64,000 bases of DNA. Source: Atrina japonica. Taxonomy: Eukaryota > Mollusca > Bivalvia > Pterioida > Pinnidae. This document shows, one piece after another, positions 28,801 to 50,356 of this stretch (position 1 is the first letter of the stretch; the number at the start of each line of letters is the position of its first letter). The translations under genes and the position numbers were made by a program. Where the stretch lies: NCBI GenBank assembly GCA_030159075.1, contig BROG01000128.1, positions 52,501 to 116,500 of the forward strand, given 5' to 3'. Below the pieces are notes generated by a model, which had not been told where the DNA came from, did no database searches, and saw only the letters and a program-made list of their open reading frames with translations.

Positions 28801-29406
28801 CAAAAGAGATATACACAGGCATAAACATTCTTAAATTCCTACATATTTTGTGAAAATTGCTTGAGAAATCCAAGTTTGGCACTTTTTAAATTGCAATTGA
28901 TTAATAACTCGAATTTCACGATTCTCTGGTTACATATACATGTATGTCTTGAATTTAGAATATTTATTGAATCTTTAAGACTTAATATTACACACATTCG
29001 CTAATTCCATCTTCATTTTGCAAGGGATCATAATTATATCAATTCTGTATTAGAAATATGATAATATATTGCTGTCGTAATAACATTAGGCGTATAAAGT
29101 AATGAATTTAGTTTTATGACATTCTTGAAACAATAATTTAATACCAGATGATAATCTTAAACTAAAGTAAATTTTCGCACTGAAAGCACCATTTAAATTC
29201 TAAATTCTTCAAAAGCTAAGATAGTCATCTTTGTAGAGTAATTACTCTTAGACGCTTTGAGCTCTACATTTATATTTATCATTTGGCCTAGAATGATTCA
29301 ACTTTCTTAAATATGCATCTATGTTAAATTGGATCCCAGCTAATGAAGTCAAACTGACAGAATAGATTGTCTTGGGCATTTGGTATATTATGCCTTTCTC
29401 AAAACT

Positions 29407-29450
29407 ATCATGTTCCCACTTTTTGGTAAAACCCCTGGGAAATCAAAAAG
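29407..29450. repeat. 55-bp hairpin family, copy (right arm incomplete)
   Basis: atcatgttcccacttttt, ggtaaaacccctgg, then only the beginning of the right arm. Confidence 0.65.
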
Positions 29451-30008
29451 CATTTTATCTATATATTTTGCTCAAGTAACAATTTCTAAGTTAATTTTTA
29501 AATATTTTATTTGATATACTCATTTTCTGGATAGGTTAGTTTTATTATCAATTGAATAGCAGAAATTGTACATTTTACTATTTTTATTCTCAATTTCACT
29601 AAAGAAAAACAAGACAAACAAATTCAGGTTTCGGCAGAATTTGGCTAATTCCGTGTAAATGGACTTCGATAGGATTTACTCATCAATTTAAAGGTACATA
29701 TACAATTTTAAAGTATATCTCCCTTCATGTTGATTGGGAATCAATTAGGGATTAATTAACAATAAGGGTAGATAATTGTAGAGTATGTTGTGACGCAATG
29801 TCAACGCAATGTATCGTCATACGAACGGCATGGATGTTTGGTAGAATACCTGTTCTGACCAAAGGATAGTAAATTCCTTCCGCAGAAAAACTTATTTTTC
29901 GTGTTTTTATTTTTTACTACGCGAGAACCATAGTTATTCCGAAGTAAAATCAAAATTATAAATTACATTGGCTACTGTGAAGAGCCGCCATTTAGGGGTT
30001 GGTGGAAT

Positions 30009-30065
30009 TATCATGTTCCTACTTTTTGGTAAAACCCCTGGTAAATCAAAAGGTGGGAACACGAT
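30009..30065. repeat. 55-bp hairpin family, copy
   Basis: Arms atcatgttcctacttttt and aaggtgggaacacgat around ggtaaaacccctggtaaat. Confidence 0.7.
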
Positions 30066-30377
30066 AAAACTATTTTTATAAAACTTCACATGTAATTTTA
30101 GGATCTCCATATATAGTTTAATTAATTACATCACTCGTCTGTTATTCATACCGCCACAATAATCGGAAAATCAAAACTTTCAAAAATGTTAGTTATGGTG
30201 TATACGGATGCATATATTTTAACTGTAACGTGAAAGCAATACTCATTTCCTTCAAACAACACCTGCATACTTTTTTGATGATTTCCTTTTGGTAATAACA
30301 CTTCAAGCATGTGGCACAAAGTGCATTTGAATTTTAAAAATGAGAAGTCAAAATGGTAATTTTTTTGGTCTTTTTGA

Positions 30378-30465
30378 TGCTGTTGTTTTTATTGTTGTTG
30401 TTGCTGTTGTTGTTTTTATTGTTGTTGTTGCTGTTGTTGTTTTTATTGTTGTTGTTGTTGTTAGT
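30378..30465. repeat. GTT-rich minisatellite
   Basis: A 33-bp period of gttgttgtttttattgttgt type, nearly three units. Confidence 0.75.
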
Positions 30466-30823
30466 ATAGCATGATAGGTATAAAAGTAACTAAAGGGACA
30501 TACTCAATTAAATTTTCTTATCGGAAAATCATGATGGGTAACAAAGGGTGGAGAAAAAAGGACTGAACGATGGAATACGTGCCTAGAACCCATTTTTAGG
30601 TGAAGTATTACGATCCGTTTCTATTCTCTTCAACTTTGAAACATTTTATGGAAATAACAACAGTTATGAATCTGAATACCTCCGATTCAAGGAAAGTGAA
30701 ATGTTCTAGATCATTTCCCTGTTGTTAACTTTATAGCAAAATTCATACTATGACCAAGCATGGATGTCAGCATTAATATTTCCATGTGGTGGTACTATTA
30801 GGTGTGATGATGATGATGATGAT

Positions 30824-30902
30824 GATACACAAAGAGCATGCGATGAAACTCAGTGACCAAAGTATCACCGAGTTTCATCCCATGCGCTTTGTGTGTGTAT
30901 CA
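30824..30902. repeat. Long hairpin
   Basis: The left arm gatacacaaagagcatgcga... pairs with tcaccgagtttcatcccatg... on the right, over more than 30 bp with a few mismatches and one 4-base gap. A short (GAT)n tract precedes it. Confidence 0.7.
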
Positions 30903-31264
30903 ATCTAGTGTGTGCGTTAAGAATAGTTGTAGTTACAAATCTGTCACTGTTAGTAAACATATTAATGAAATTTGTCAAATGACATCTTAGTAAAGGGCAA
31001 TGGACTCCCTTTTGCATCCGCTAGTACTATAAAGAACTACATGTATAATTTTCTAACCGCAGTATATTATTTGGGTATACAATAGGTGTTTTATATATTC
31101 TTAAGTATGTGTGATTCAGAAAGAGCTCTCTAAATAAAACAGCAATACGTATAATGGGCCTATCACGCACCGAGCATGCAGGATATTTCAAGAATGAAAT
31201 TTTAATAATGTCTGCAACCACAACACCATTGACCTAGATCCGTTCTTCTGTATTAATTGTTACC

Positions 31265-31795
31265 ACAGTTTGTTAGCACTCTTACTGACCGTTAGCGTTG
31301 TTCTGGTCATAGAGCATTCAACTTGAAAGCGGGAGGCCTCAAGTTCGATTCACGACACTGACATCAAGACTTTGAAAAAATAATGAAGGTTCCTTCGCCA
31401 AGTCTTAAAACTTAAAAGTGTGACACATTTGAAGCCACGCTGCAAGTACAGGTGCTTCTGTACAGGGCCCTTGCCCAAGACCCCTTAGGCTTTTTTATTA
31501 TTAATATTGACAGTGTAACTTGATGGAGCCCGTTGTTTGACCCTACTCCCTGGTATATCTAAAAAAATATGATATTTTTAATAAAGAATAAAGAATATAG
31601 ACTAAAAACACCAAGTGGGTAATGGGTAAAGGGCACTAAGAGGGCCCTGTCCACAAGTGTCAGTGGCTGCAACAACTGACGTCAGTCAAAAGCGCGGGTA
31701 AAAATATATGGCACTTCAGCTGGCTCATGGTGCCTCCAAATAAGTGAAAACTTATTGGCGGAATATAAAATAACAACAAACAAATAAATTTCAGA
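31265..31795 (+). mobile_element. tRNA-derived SINE-like repeat
   Basis: The head has 'ggtcatagagcattcaactt' and a good B box, 'caagttcgattc'. The body has the phrase 'gggcccttgcccaagacccc'. The end, near 31760, has 'ttggcggaatataaaataac', similar to the 3' domain of the SINEs at 8.9 and 11.3 kb. Confidence 0.55.
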
Positions 31796-32211
31796 TTTTG
31801 TATGTATAATATCGTCCCGAAGTTGTTATCAAGAAACTAAAACAACCTGGAGCTACATATAGAACCAATTGATATTGATTGATCAAGCTGCTCGATGTAC
31901 ATTTTAATGCCAGATGTGTTCATTCAGGTGTTCTATATTCTGAATACTCGAGTCGTAAAATACCAAGTACGGAGGCTACAAAAGGTAAATAGAACATAAA
32001 GACGTATATATATACGGCTTTTGTTGACAACTATTTGGCCGTAAGTTTGACCTTCAGATATCGTATCTGTAAATAAATATAGATATACTACCTGTTCATC
32101 CATTTATGTATTACCTGTACGGGAGAGTTTGCAAATCAAAACAAGTAAGCTTTGTCCATATTAGTTATGTCATGTGACATATCTGAAATATTGAATAAAA
32201 ATGTCACACAG

Positions 32212-32227
32212 AGAGAGAGAGAGAGAG

Positions 32228-32274
<47 letters not shown>
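32212..32274. repeat. Compound (GA)n(GT)n microsatellite
   Basis: About 10 GA units followed by about 22 GT units. Confidence 0.9.
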
Positions 32275-32275
<1 letters not shown>

Positions 32276-32566
32276 CAATCCATTCAGTCAAATCACAGCA
32301 AGAGACGTTCATGTTTAAACTTTAGATCAGCCATAGCAAGAGTTGTTACGTCGCTTACGTCAGCTTAGTGCGCGTATTCACATTATTTTGTAGAAAATTT
32401 AATTCTAACAGATAGCTAGCTAAACTGAAAAGAAAAAAGGGGGACGAGCGTGTCTTATTAAGTTAAACAGCTGACTTAAGCTTGATAAAGAGATATTTCA
32501 TAATTCACATAAATTAACAGCATGAATTCATACATTGGTATTAAGTGTTTCTGGTTTCGTGTTGTT

Positions 32567-32575
<9 letters not shown>

Positions 32576-32603
<28 letters not shown>

Positions 32604-32655
32604 TACAACATGACAAGTTGTCATGTTGTAAATTTATTTACACCCACCCAGTAAA
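32576..32655. repeat. Long hairpin with GGGTGGGTG arm
   Basis: ctgggtgggtgtaaata ... acaacatgaca pairs with tgtcatgttgt ... cacccacccag. The stem is about 36 bp with a 3-4-base bulge and almost no loop. Confidence 0.75.
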
Positions 32656-33364
32656 TACAAAATTTACGACATCACTGGCAAGGATTATTTGTTTCAAAGC
32701 TAAGATTGTGCATTGAACGGAAAAAGACCATCCCAAGATTCCATGTCGTCTGCTTTGCCTTCTCCTCAGGGGTCCTCATCTGTAAGCCGCGGACAGTCTC
32801 ATATCCACGGGAACACCCCATATGCAATTGTTCCCAGTATAAATTTACTGGAATGTGGAAAGTCCATATTTGGAAAGCTTATTGAGACCATCTTGTATAT
32901 TTTGGGTCTACTCTTACTAACGATTTCTGGATGTAACTCGGTGATGTTTCGTATTATTGTAAATCCTTTGAGTTGGAAGAGAGAAATTAGTAAGAGGACA
33001 TCCCATAGGTATTGTGATATGTGGATTCAACTGGAATTAGACCGTCTTGTTTTTCTTTGTTAATAACGTTTTAAGAAAAGCAGATATATGATTCATATGA
33101 AAAACAAAATTTAAAAATCCTTTAAAAATGATAAGAAGAAAACCCCCTAAATTGTAGCGAATATCTACGACAGAATTTAATACTAATTAATAATTAGAAG
33201 GTATAAACGTATAACTTCTGCCTAGCAATTTGATGATTAAACTGATTTATCAATAAGAATGAGTACAGTATTTCAAATGAAATATTTAAAATTTAACTTG
33301 ACTTGTCTGCAGCATGTGTGATATACATGTATATAGGTAAAAAATGGGGTATTGTTTTATTATT

Positions 33365-33410
33365 AACCAGGGGTTTTACCAAAAACTGATATGACAATTC
33401 TTATGATAGT
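33365..33410. repeat. 55-bp hairpin family, degenerate copy
   Basis: accaggggttttaccaaaaa is the complement of the family centre; the arms have decayed. Confidence 0.45.
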
Positions 33411-33499
33411 TTTGTTTGCAATGAACATTGAATAGTAGAATCTTTATAGATTTTAAATATACATTAGCTGTGTTACCAAAAAAAAGAATAATAATAATT

Positions 33500-33735
33500 T
33501 CGATTGTTTTTTACTTTTACTACTTGTACTTGATGTACAATAACAAATAAGAGCTGTACACAAGCATAAAAATCTTATATTCCTATATTTTCGTGAAAAT
33601 AAGGTCAGGTCCAATGTGGTATTCATATACAAATAGTAAGGGTTTCTCAAGCAATTTTCACAAAAATATTGGAATTGAATTGCTATGCCTGTGTATATCA
33701 CTTTTTTTCTTATTGTATATCAATCTAAGTCAGTT
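33500..33735. repeat. Two inverted copies of the repeat that hosts the foldback element
   Basis: 33516-33605 (plus) and 33640-33735 (minus) both match the flanks of the foldback element (27455-27487 joined to 28801-28880) but lack it. Shared phrases are tactactt, tacaataa and gtgaaaattgcttgagaaa. Confidence 0.65.
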
Positions 33736-33961
33736 AAAGACATAGTATCTACGATTTCCTCAAATATTTCAATCTCAGTTGTTTGGGTCAAATATGTTAA
33801 TATTTGGAGATAAAAAACGAAAAATTGTTGAATTAAAACACATAGAAGTATAGTTTTATTGTATTTCACAACTTTCCACGTTTTTTTTATTTTTTGTCGG
33901 TACGACAAAAATTCGTTTGCAAGCCCGCCCATATTCATATAACCTTAGCGTGACCTGTATT

Positions 33962-33973
33962 TGCGCATGCGCA
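33962..33973. promoter_or_regulatory. NRF1-like palindromic promoter motif
   Basis: TGCGCATGCGCA, the consensus NRF1 site, 25 bases before the ATG at 33998. CpG-bearing motifs are rare in this AT-rich window, which supports a real promoter. Confidence 0.5.
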
Positions 33974-33997
33974 TTTCCATTGTTGATAGTGAAAAGC

Positions 33998-34240
33998 ATG
34001 GCGTCCAAAGCAAAAACAAATCGTGGCCGACCTGTTAAATTGACAGATTCAGCTAGAAAAAGAAATCGGAAAGAAGTTCTGGCGAAATACAACAAGACCA
34101 AGATAAATATTGGAAAGGAGCATGATCGATGGATAAGCCTCAAGGACCGTCTAAATGTAGGATCTCACGCCGAAGTCGCTAAAATCCTGATCAACACGTG
34201 CTTACCTCAGCATCCATTGATTGATATCGATACGATCTAG
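33998..34240 (+). CDS. Small basic protein or first exon, possible ribbon-helix-helix fold
   Basis: ATG at 33998 starts MASKAKTNRGRPVKLTDSAR, an AT-hook-like GRP followed by a very basic stretch (KRNRKEVLAKYNKTK). Then comes INIGKEHDRWISLKDRLNVG and HAEVAKILINT, with a strand-helix-helix pattern like ribbon-helix-helix DNA-binding domains. The frame ends at TAG 34240 after 80 codons. Codon use and composition differ from the random frames around it, and an NRF1-like site lies just upstream. I have a sense that this kind of N-terminal exon recurs in molluscan and fish genomes, but I cannot name the family. It may continue into further exons not recognised here. Confidence 0.5.
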   Translation: MASKAKTNRGRPVKLTDSARKRNRKEVLAKYNKTKINIGKEHDRWISLKDRLNVGSHAEVAKILINTCLPQHPLIDIDTI

Positions 34241-37200
34241 GTCATTGCGTGTGCTTCTGGGATTGTTTCTGTGCATAATTAATGAGTTTGATTCTTACAG
34301 ACGACGACAACAAATCAGCATTTATCCGTTAATTACGCTAATTATACAAAAAAGTGTCGACGTGGAAAATCATTATTCAGTCATATCTTCGATATTTCCG
34401 CAAAATTGCCGACTAAAAAAAATAACCATTTTCGTAGATACTATGTCTTTAAAGTTGGTATTGGTATTGAGAAAAAACCCACAGGTAATTCCCGTTTAAT
34501 TTAATTCATGAAAATGGAATTTAAATACGTATTTGTAAGGCTTGTTACGCACTAACAATGGAATTATCTTAAGTCACGATAGCCATTTCCAAATGAGTAA
34601 CTTCAGGAATTTTGTAACTTCAGGAATTTATATTTCAAATTAAATTAGGAAGTAGTATATGGAAGGAGCTGTTAGTTTCTTTGAACGCGGAAGTAATGAC
34701 GTAGTAATTTTATTTGAGGCAAAAACGCTATTAAATTTCAGATATGAAAGTGATGTTGGTTTGTTTCATAAATAATCAGCATCTAAATTTTTTTAATGCA
34801 ATTAAGGTATAATACCGCGATTCGTATTTTTGAAATAACGATAAGTGGGAGACATTAGTCGAAATGATGGGAGCAATCATTACGTGATTGCTTTTGATTT
34901 TGATAAGAGCCTGCTATCCTATTATATAAGTTTAGTGGACGACGGAAATTTGGAACAAAATGTTTTTTATCATTTAAAATGATTTCGTTTGTGCAAAACG
35001 GAATAAATATAACACCGAAAACGAAATGTGTCGTATGAAATATTGATGATTGGGAGAACAACAAAGTGAAAACGGGTCGGACGATTTACCGAAACAGACC
35101 TTAATTACCGAAGCACACCATTTTTACTTTTATTTCGACATAAAAACTGTAGTACATGTAGTACATGTTAAAGTCTACATATAATAAAATGTTACTTTTA
35201 ACATGAGTCTTGTGTAATAATGGATAAAGTCAGAATTATCATGTTAAACAAGATCGAACCACTCTAGCCGGCTAGGCCAACAATGAACGAAACAGACTGG
35301 AATATGGACTTGTTTTAAAAAAAAATAATTCTGAATTATTCCATAAATGTTTTTCTAAATTACGTTTTATATTCTTGATATATACTAATATTTAATACAT
35401 TTTCTTAAAAAAAATCCAAGTTCTTCACCATTGTTGACAACCATTATGCAGAACAGTGAAAATTACTGCAACTGTCATTTTGTAAACTTTTACATATATA
35501 GACATTGCTACATCGCTGATGTCAATTGCTATATAAACACTACTAAAATGAATGATTACACTGAATGAATTTGACCAGGAACATGATGACCACTCCATTT
35601 CTCACTACTGTCTGTGAACTTGGTGTTAGTTGACGGGAAATCACCGTTAAATTAGTTCTGTTGACTCTATTTTCACAAAAATGTTATCTGGTGGGACTTT
35701 TTGTCGTAATAGATATTAAGTAACTGAAAGCTTGCATTCATTTATTCCCAAACTTCCTTTGAAATACCTTTGGCGGCGAATTGATGCTTTGCATCAAGTT
35801 TTTCTTGTTATTGGATTAAAGCCTGTTCATTGAAGTTCGTTGGGCTACAAACAAGTACCTACCTACCTACTTACCTTCTGTGACGTCATCTACCCCAGGA
35901 AAATGAAAAACAAGGATCGACGGTACGTTCGAGCGTGAAAATAGCGTGAAGAAAAATAGCACTGTGTACGCACGGTGTGAGTTTCTATAATGTCTTAATA
36001 TAAATAAATATTCCAGTACCCATGCATAAATGACAAGCATATATAATTCAGTGTGCGGGTAATACATTGTGGGTCTGTGAGAAGAAATGATCAGTGCATG
36101 AAATTGTGCCCGAGATTTTTTATGCAACATGGGGTCAACACGATTGTTAGATTCTTGAAATTTATACGTGTTATAACTATGTATTTGACGAAATTTACTG
36201 ACGGACAATGTCGATAATCGATATCAAACTGGCCTTTATGTACCAAATCACGGCTTCCACCCCACAACGACGAGATACATTGCCCCAGCAGCAATAGATC
36301 AACGTTAAACAAAACAACAGATGAATGAACTGGAATACACAAAAGAACAATACTCTACTTTATGATTTCAAAATCTTCGATTTGTGAAAACTACAACAGT
36401 TACGAAGGTATGAAAGTTCTACTACAAACTGTGGCCGGTAACCAAGCGGACAGGGTGGCCTCTATACCCCCAATTTGAAAATGTGGCCATAAATGTGAAT
36501 TCCCGTAGAAAATGGATAAAGAATAGATGAATGAAAATAATCCCAGAATCTCATTTTAAAATATGGCCACCTGATTCAGATACAGGAAAAATACCCATCT
36601 ATATGACCCACTAGATAGATATTGGCCAATATTTTGACCACCCTGTTGTGAAGGCAGTGTATGCCACTGACTACGAATATAAACCTCAAACTTTGACCTC
36701 ATAAATTCAAAGCAAAGTAAAAACAACAACAACAACAAAACAAAAAGAACAACAACTTGTTACACGAAACGTCCAGTTACACATTGTTACGTATCCATAG
36801 GCGGATGCAGGATGTTTTTGTTAGAGGGGGCGTGCTTTTGATATACACAGTGTCTTAGGATACAGATCGATAATTTTTTTCAGGGCTGGGGTGAGAGTAA
36901 CAGAATTATACTAGATAGTTTTAATACAAACCGCATTGAATATGTATTGTTTTACAAACTGTTGGATAAATTGAGAAGCAATAATTCAATTGAGAATATA
37001 GAGAAATGCATTTATTAAAAAGAAATCATGAATTTTGGCAGCTTTTCCAGACACGCTCTAACTAGAAGTTCCCATGTTTGGAAAAATCAAAGGTTTTCCA
37101 CCTATTTTTTCGCTTCTGTCTGAATCCTTACGTGGTCATTACACATAATACAACGTGTTGGATCGTAATGGTGTCGGGTTTTAAACATCTTTCAGAAAAC

Positions 37201-37956
37201 ACTTGACATTTTTAAGTCAGTAAAATACGCCTGAATTCCGTTTATAAATCAAATTGATTATTCTTCTCAAAAGAAGGTTGCTTTAACAAAAAAGTAACAT
37301 AAAATTGGGACATATTTTCTGCCTAATTAGTAATAGCCTCCAGACACTGAATTATCACATCTTTATCCTTAAGAATTTTTCATTGATAGATAAATTTAAC
37401 CTGAAATTGAAGTGGAATTTGTTGATGACCAGGGGTTCGGGAGTAAGCTCCAGAGATAAAATTTTGAATAATCAAATTAATCAATTAATTGGAAGCCAAT
37501 GGGGTATTTTCTAGCTTCCAGACACAAAACCACCGTTTTCTCCTAGTCCTTCACATTGTATTTTCCTTATTTCACTTTTTTATGCTGACATTTACATTTG
37601 TCATTTTTCTTGAAATGTAACGGTTTGATAGTAAAAATATTACATAAAAATAGTATATAACAAAACAAATGAAAAAAATTTAAGAAAATAGAATAACAGA
37701 AAATATAAATATCGCCACCTGATATCCTATGTTATAGGAATACGTTTGCCCATGGTCCTCAGCATTTCCCCAGAAATGCACTGCAGAGAGTTAATTTTCA
37801 CATTGCGACTCGTTTTTATCCCAAATAATGCATTAAATTGACAGACTTATTATTCACAAAAAAAAATTGACTTTCAACGAGCCAGTGGTAACACAAAGCA
37901 AGTCAGACTCTTGAGCCTGGTAAAAATGTCATATTTATTTCTTAAAATAAGAATTG

Positions 37957-38024
<68 letters not shown>

Positions 38025-38600
38025 GATCACGCCCTCCAGCCAGTTACGCCCCCTCCCCATGCACTACAATTAACATTACCATCAACTATTCACATTAGCT
38101 GAATATTTTTAATTAATCAAAAGAAATTTTAATTAATTTTGATTAATCATTAAAAAAAAGATATCATAACATAACGCATAACATTTCAATGTTGTCAAAT
38201 ATTTATTCATTCATATCGCTGACAATTAAAATTCTTCTACATATTACCGATGACATTTTGGACATAAACTTAACATATTGCTGTAAACTTTTTTAAAAAT
38301 GAGTACACATTCCTGATGACATGACGAAACACACATAATTGAAATATTTCCGCTGGCAATTGTTTATCATAAAACGATAAACAGACTGGCAGGCTGAAAT
38401 GAAATAAGTTTTCTTATTCATATTTTGAATACCTTATAAGGAAATATGACCCCGTGTTTTTTTTTTCACTCCCTCATACCTGTAAGTATCGCCTATTTAC
38501 GAATCATCCGATAAAATTTTGAAACAAATCATAGTTGATTTATACGCCCTTTAGCGAAAGATCTAACCAATCAAGTTACAAGAAGTTGACATGTGAACCG
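34241..38600. other. No gene recognised
   Basis: AT-rich sequence with short frames only. A (TA)n tract is at 37958-38019. Frames on both strands (for example 35867-36342, minus) lack motifs and splice context. Confidence 0.5.
37958..38019. repeat. (TA)n microsatellite
   Basis: About 31 TA units. Confidence 0.95.
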
Positions 38601-38722
38601 GTGATTCACTCCTTTTGCAGACGATATATTTTGCTCTGTCTGGTCAAGCAGAGTCAGTCTGTTCAGATAGTATTATTACGTTAACAACCAGGAGATAGAC
38701 GTGCAGGATTTATCTCTACAAA

Positions 38723-47647
<8,925 letters not shown>

Positions 47648-50280
47648 ATCTAGACCTCATCTTATACACAATTCTTCTCATCAGTACATTTCAACATTAA
47701 ACTGCATCTAAACCAAATCTTCCATCTGTGACATTGGCTGATAATGAGCTCATGAAAGTATGTTGTGTAATATGTATTCTCCAATAGATTTCGATAAGCC
47801 TTGCTACATGTACATTTATTATGCAAAAGATTATTTCATGATAAAACTGAGATTTATTTTACACTATTGCCATATCTCGGGTTTAAGATAACACAAATAC
47901 AGAGCTGATATGCAAGTTTTCAAATGGGTTATAAGCGACTCAATCCCGGTTTACAATTCAGAATTCAAGAATCTTTTCAACCAGTATCATAAAAGGTTCA
48001 AGTATTCTGTGAAGTCAAGATTTGGTTGTTCTATTACTGGTAGTCCTGCTGTTTTGGACTGGATGTGGAAGGCTCAAAATACTTGATTAGTTGGACACTT
48101 CTGCTGTTATGGATGACGAAATATGAAATTTACCAGCATTTACATATTGCAGTAATATTCAAAGAATTATCAAACATAATCAATTCCATTCCAAGCTGAG
48201 CAGCAGTCCATGTTGTGTACACCATGTAAATTGTCAAGCCTTTTTCATCCTTAAAGCACTGTAGAATGCATGAAAGAGAAACATTTTTAGTATAATTATC
48301 AAGTGCAATTACAGTAACAGTTTGGTTGAAATTTAGTTCTTGTGTAACTTTTAAACATGATTTGAGGAAGACTTATGTTAGTTGGTGCTATTCTGTTTGA
48401 CACATTTTGTCGGTGATAATGCTTTAAACTGGCAAATATTTCGATAATAATACCTTATTAGATATTATTCAGCCACAAATAGATATTGATATATATAGGA
48501 GCCAAGTTACAAAAGTCATTTGAATGTTTAGGGACCAAGCATTTCTAATATTTATTACTTCTTTTAATTTTCTTCTTTTGATTTTAATTTTTTACCAGTA
48601 TATGTTGTTATTGACACATTTTGTTACGATGCCATTAAATATGACTTAGATTTTGTTCTTTTGTGTTTTGTATAATTAGAACATGGTTAAGTGAAATACA
48701 ATTGTTTATTTTATATGCATGGGGACTAGGATTTAAATCCAAGCCCATGACATTCTTTGCCGACGCTACACAAACCGAAATACCTTATCTGATATATGCA
48801 GTCCCAAATACACTCATCCCTTCTTGTTTCTGAGATTTCATACCCTAATGAACTCTCAAGACTCAAGCATACATGTGCTGTGAGTTATGTAGTTGGACGC
48901 TCATTGTAGTGCAAGAGGAATATTGAACAACCAGATCTATGGATAATCTACCAACTGTTCTACAAGTACCTGGACCAAGATACCATACTAGTCCTTGTTA
49001 CATATGCATAATACCTTGATGACAACACTGACTTCCATGTAAGTCAAAGATAATTAGAGCCATCTAGATGAAAATTCTTCAAAGTAATCAATCATCATCA
49101 TCATTAGTCCCCTACTGGTAAAAATCCATGGTAACTAAAATACCCATTAAATCATGATTAAATGCAGTTCTGTGATAACTAAAATACTAAGTACATCATG
49201 ATTAAATCTGGTTCCTTGACAACTAAAATACCAAGTAAATCGTGATGAAATCTTTATTTTTGTAACTTAAATATCCAATAAATCATGATTTAATCATGTT
49301 CGTTGTGATAAGATTACCCAGTACGTCATGATTAAATTAGGTTCTGTTGAAATTAAAATACCAAGTAAATCATGATCAAATCCGGTAACTTAATAACTAA
49401 AACATCTAGTACACGTATGTTCTCATTATATGCTGGTTCCTTGATAAATAAAATACCCAGCAAATCATGATTAAATCGGGTTTCATGACGACTAAATACC
49501 CAATAAATCATTATTAAATTAGGCTACATGAAAATTTAAATTACCATTAAATCATGATTACGGTAAATTAGATTTCTTGATCACTAAAATATCCAATGAA
49601 TCATTATTAAACCAGTCTCCATGATAATTAAAATACCCAGTAAATCATGATTAAATCAGTTAAATCAATTAAAAACTAAAATACCTAATCAATCATCATT
49701 AAATCAAACTCCATGATAATAAAATTATCTAGTATATGGGGATCAAATTAGGTTCTTTGACAAACAAAATACCCAGTAAATCATGATTAATCAGATCCCT
49801 TGATAACTAAAATACCCAGTTAATCACAATTAAATCCAGTTCCTTAATAACTGAAATACCCAATTAATTATGATTAAATCTGGTTCCATGATAACTAAAA
49901 TACCCAGTTAATTATGATTAAATCTGGTTCCTTGATAACTAAAATATCCACTTAATCAGCGATCATTATATGCAGGTCTCTAAATGACTACAAAAATCCA
50001 TATATTACTTTCATGTACAAGTTCCTCAATGGTCTTTAAAATCAGTAAGTCATAAATGTCTGTTAACTTCTAGATATATGTGCAGGTTCCTTGAAAACTA
50101 AAATACTTGGTAAGCCATCATTGTGTAAGCTCCTTGATGACTGCACTGCCAAATAAGTCATCATCAAATTAAGACCTTTTGATGACAACAATACTCTTTA
50201 AGTCATCATTATTTGCAGGTTACCTTTCAAGTACAATGCCCTGAATATTGTCACTATACATGTATTTGAGTCAATAGATG
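47648..50280. other. Transgelin 3' flank and degenerate minisatellite
   Basis: 47648 to about 49090 is presumably 3' UTR and flank; I see no coding frame. From 49090 to about 49975, a unit of some 45-50 bp (aatcatgattaaat, then aactaaaatacccagtaa) repeats about 18 times with much divergence, followed by a looser array to about 50240. Confidence 0.6.
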
Positions 50281-50283
50281 TGG

Positions 50284-50356
50284 CACGTTCCCACTTTTTG
50301 ACTTACTGACGGGGGGTTTTAAAAACCCCTGATAAATCTAAAAGTGGGAACATGAT
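50284..50356. repeat. 55-bp hairpin family, expanded copy
   Basis: gttcccactttttg and aaaagtgggaac pair. The centre is lengthened by 'acttactgacggggggtttt'. Confidence 0.7.

Larger units (their letters stand above)
28807..30780. other. No gene; AT-rich, repeat-bearing
   Basis: Besides two copies of the 55-bp hairpin family (29407 and 30009) and a GTTGTT-type array (30378-30465, period about 33), I see no coding signal. Confidence 0.5.

Noticed and set aside
32713..33063. 116-codon frame with a Ser-rich start and a hydrophobic middle
   Set aside because: No recognised motif, no clear splice or promoter context. It could be an exon but I cannot support it.
36447..36655. Short inverted ends (cagggtggcc / gaccaccctg) suggesting a MITE
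   Set aside because: Only about 10 bases match and no target duplication is visible.
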